From assembly GCA_965228955.1 (NCBI GenBank), contig OZ245848.1:2976001-3040000 (forward strand): a stretch of 64,000 bases of DNA, read 5' to 3'. Positions 62,188 to 64,000 of this stretch are shown here, piece after piece. Below the pieces are notes generated by a model. That model saw only the letters and a list, made by a program, of their open reading frames with translations, searched no databases and had not been told where the DNA came from. Source of the stretch: JANSWY01 sp965228955 (GTDB taxonomy: Bacteria; Bacteroidota; Bacteroidia; Cytophagales; Cyclobacteriaceae). The position numbers were made by a program, and so were the translations under genes. The stretch's first letter is position 1; every line of letters starts with the position of its first letter.

Positions 62188-63909
62188 ATGGAATTTGGAT
62201 TTTTAGAAACCGTCAAACTACTCGGGTCGTTAGGTTTCTTCATCTACGGAATGAAAATCATGAGTGAGGCAATTCAAAAAGTTGCCGGCTCAAAGCTCAG
62301 AGATTTCCTTAGCAATATGACATCAAATCGTGCTAAGGGGGTTACCACTGGATTTCTGATCACTAGTTTAGTTCAAAGTTCTTCTGCCACTACCGTACTG
62401 GTTGTGAGCTTTGTAAATGCTGGACTACTTTCTCTTCTTGAAGCGATTGGTGTGATTATGGGTGCCAATATTGGAACCACAATGACTGCCTGGTTACTTT
62501 CGTCAGTTGGGTTTAAAGTGAGTGTAACGAAGTTTGCGTTACCTATCATTGCTTTTGCCTTTCCAATGATCTTTTTCAGCAAGGACAAGATCAAATCATG
62601 GGGTGAAGTATTGATTGGATTTGCTTTACTTCTAATGGGGCTTCAATTTCTTAAAGATTCAGTTCCTGATTTGGAAGGAAATTCTGAAATGCTGGCATTC
62701 TTGTCTAACTATACAGATTTGGGTATACTAAGTACTCTCCTGTTTGTATTGATAGGTACAGTCATAACAGTTGTTGTTCAATCTTCAAGTGCTGCAATGG
62801 CTCTCACATTAGTAATGGCCAATAATGGATGGATACCATTTGAAATTGCAGCTGCGCTTGTTTTGGGAGAAAATATAGGAACAACAATAACTGCGAATAT
62901 AGCAGCATTGGTGGGTAACGTTCACGCAAAACGAGCTGCCTTTGCACATTTCATCTTCAACATTTTTGGAGTATTATGGATAATCATTCTTCTAAAACCA
63001 TTTCTAGGAGCAGTTGATTCTATAATGGTCTGGTTTGGTAACGCTTCTGCCTACGAAGATTCTGAAGCAATCAAATTTACACTATCCGCTTTCCACACTT
63101 CATTCAATATTCTCAATACACTTTTATTAGTTTGGTTTGCTGGTAAAATTGCCAGTCTGGTAACCAGAATAGTGAAATCCAAAGGTGATGATGATGAATT
63201 CCGTCTGGAATTTATTTCTACCGGCTTAATGAGTACTTCAGAACTTTCAATTGAAGAAGCAAGAAAGGAAACTGCAAGATACGGAGATATAACTGCGAGG
63301 ATGTCTGGGTTTGTCCACAAGCTTTTGCAAGCAAGTAAAACAAAGAAACAAACAAAGCTACTTGCTAAGATTAGGAAGTACGAAGAAATTACGGATCGTA
63401 TAGAAGAAGAGATTTCGGACTATGTCCAAAAGGTGAGTTCAGCAGGAAATTTATCCGCAGCTTCTGCGCAAAGGGTAGCTAGCATATTTAGTATCATCAA
63501 TGATCTAGAGAGAATTGGTGACCTATTCTTCCAGCTCTCCAAAGATATTGACCGTAAAATTGAGTCAGGACTAAATTTCTCTGACGATCAAATTAGTAAC
63601 ATTGATAAGATGCTGGTACTTCTTGATGAGGCTCTAACAATCATGAATGAGAATCTTAACAGCAAATATGAAGATGTTTCAATTGATTCAGCTGTACTAA
63701 AAGAGAATGAGATCAATGAGATGAGAAATAAACTGCGCAAGGAGCATCTGAAAAATATTGAGAATGGTGCTTATGATGTTCGAATAGGAACTTTATATAA
63801 GGACATATTCCATGCTTGTGAGAAAATTGGTGATCATATCATAAATGTTTCAGAAGCAATTACAGGAGAGAAAGAAAGAGAAGTAAAATCAGATATTATA
63901 GCTGACTAG
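62188..63909 (+). CDS. Na/Pi cotransporter family protein with PhoU-like domain
   Basis: A 573-residue protein. The membrane part (about 1-320) holds the duplicated PNaS signatures: QSSSATTVLVVSF with GANIGTTMTAW, and QSSSAAMALTLVMA with GENIGTTITAN. The C-terminal part (about 350-555) is a PhoU-like helical bundle (IFSIINDLERIGDLFFQLSKDI; DIFHACEKIGDHIINVSEAI). It is expected to import (or efflux) phosphate with sodium, the PhoU domain giving regulation. Confidence 0.95.
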   Translation: MEFGFLETVKLLGSLGFFIYGMKIMSEAIQKVAGSKLRDFLSNMTSNRAKGVTTGFLITSLVQSSSATTVLVVSFVNAGLLSLLEAIGVIMGANIGTTMTAWLLSSVGFKVSVTKFALPIIAFAFPMIFFSKDKIKSWGEVLIGFALLLMGLQFLKDSVPDLEGNSEMLAFLSNYTDLGILSTLLFVLIGTVITVVVQSSSAAMALTLVMANNGWIPFEIAAALVLGENIGTTITANIAALVGNVHAKRAAFAHFIFNIFGVLWIIILLKPFLGAVDSIMVWFGNASAYEDSEAIKFTLSAFHTSFNILNTLLLVWFAGKIASLVTRIVKSKGDDDEFRLEFISTGLMSTSELSIEEARKETARYGDITARMSGFVHKLLQASKTKKQTKLLAKIRKYEEITDRIEEEISDYVQKVSSAGNLSAASAQRVASIFSIINDLERIGDLFFQLSKDIDRKIESGLNFSDDQISNIDKMLVLLDEALTIMNENLNSKYEDVSIDSAVLKENEINEMRNKLRKEHLKNIENGAYDVRIGTLYKDIFHACEKIGDHIINVSEAITGEKEREVKSDIIAD

Positions 63910-63934
63910 CAATCATATAGGAATTAGATAAATG

Positions 63935-63971
63935 GGGGGTTCAAAGCAATTTGGAACCTCTTTTTTTTTGT
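63935..63971 (+). terminator. terminator after Na/Pi cotransporter
   Basis: GGGGTTC-AAA (from about 63935) and TTTGGAACCTC (63950-63960) form a stem with a one-base bulge, followed by a run of nine or more Ts (63961-63969). Confidence 0.8.
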
Positions 63972-64000
63972 CTAATTGTTCTTTGTTGTTAAGTTGACTG

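Overview
The window looks like chromosomal DNA of a free-living, AT-rich member of the Bacteroidota, most likely order Cytophagales (a Reichenbachiella/Fulvivirga/Marivirga-like bacterium; genus is a guess). The reasons are two TonB-dependent receptors with carboxypeptidase-like N-terminal domains, a DUF4249 lipoprotein, a secreted FG-GAP protein with a type IX secretion (T9SS) C-terminal sorting domain, FtsX-type permeases with the Bacteroidota permease prefix domain, LytTR signalling, and a bacterial glutaminyl-tRNA synthetase. I see no rRNA, tRNA, CRISPR array, prophage or insertion sequence; most of it reads as core or niche-adaptive genome.

Layout. 1-5.4 kb: a tightly coupled minus-strand operon (secreted protein, TonB receptor, DUF4249 lipoprotein, MG2-like protein cut by the window edge). 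5.5-8.5 kb: an orphan TPR histidine kinase and a small membrane protein. 8.7-14.3 kb: a secreted tandem DUF1330-like protein, a LytS/LytTR two-component pair, then a convergent FtsX-type permease with its PadR repressor. 14.4-17.9 kb: a Cys/Met-metabolism PLP enzyme, DUF2891 lipoprotein and VOC protein facing a divergent Lrp/AsnC regulator. 18-24 kb: a kinase with a periplasmic solute-binding sensor, then a TonB receptor with a purple-acid-phosphatase-like lipoprotein, a probable phosphate-ester scavenging unit. 24-34 kb: housekeeping and repair (glnS, chemotaxis transducer, DinB-like, AlkA-like glycosylase plus Ada-like methyltransferase, amino-acid oxidase, CBS protein, PdxH). 33.8-42.7 kb: a transglutaminase-like/DUF350 pair, a persulfide dioxygenase-rhodanese, a sugar porter with a GNAT enzyme, a large hybrid-sensor kinase and a lone receiver, and an alpha/beta hydrolase. 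42.9-46.7 kb: an outer-membrane protein, a 1 kb island of tandem and inverted repeats, and an ECF sigma/DUF6768 pair. 46.7-56.2 kb: DEAD-box helicase, a gluconate catabolism operon (kinase, 6-phosphogluconate dehydrogenase, GntP), EamA and MetR-like LysR, ECF sigma/anti-sigma pair, MFS transporter. 56.5-64 kb: an XRE-type regulator, a T9SS-exported CRTAC1-like protein, an outer-membrane protein, a DUF1338 enzyme with divergent Lrp regulator, and a Na/Pi cotransporter.

The most unusual element is the intergenic repeat island at 44698-45734. It has two different 7-bp repeats in eight copies each, a 21-bp (3x7) array in eight copies, a 38-nt element repeated in inverted orientation 573 bp apart, and a long polypyrimidine tract of quasi-repeats. 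Other items worth a look are 11-bp-period direct repeats (PHO-box-like geometry) upstream of the receptor/phosphatase genes and the Na/Pi transporter, a perfect 14-bp stem-loop ending 6 nt before a lipoprotein start codon, a 9-bp-arm palindrome as probable PadR operator, and a 9/21/9-spaced TTGCA cluster ahead of the XRE-type regulator.
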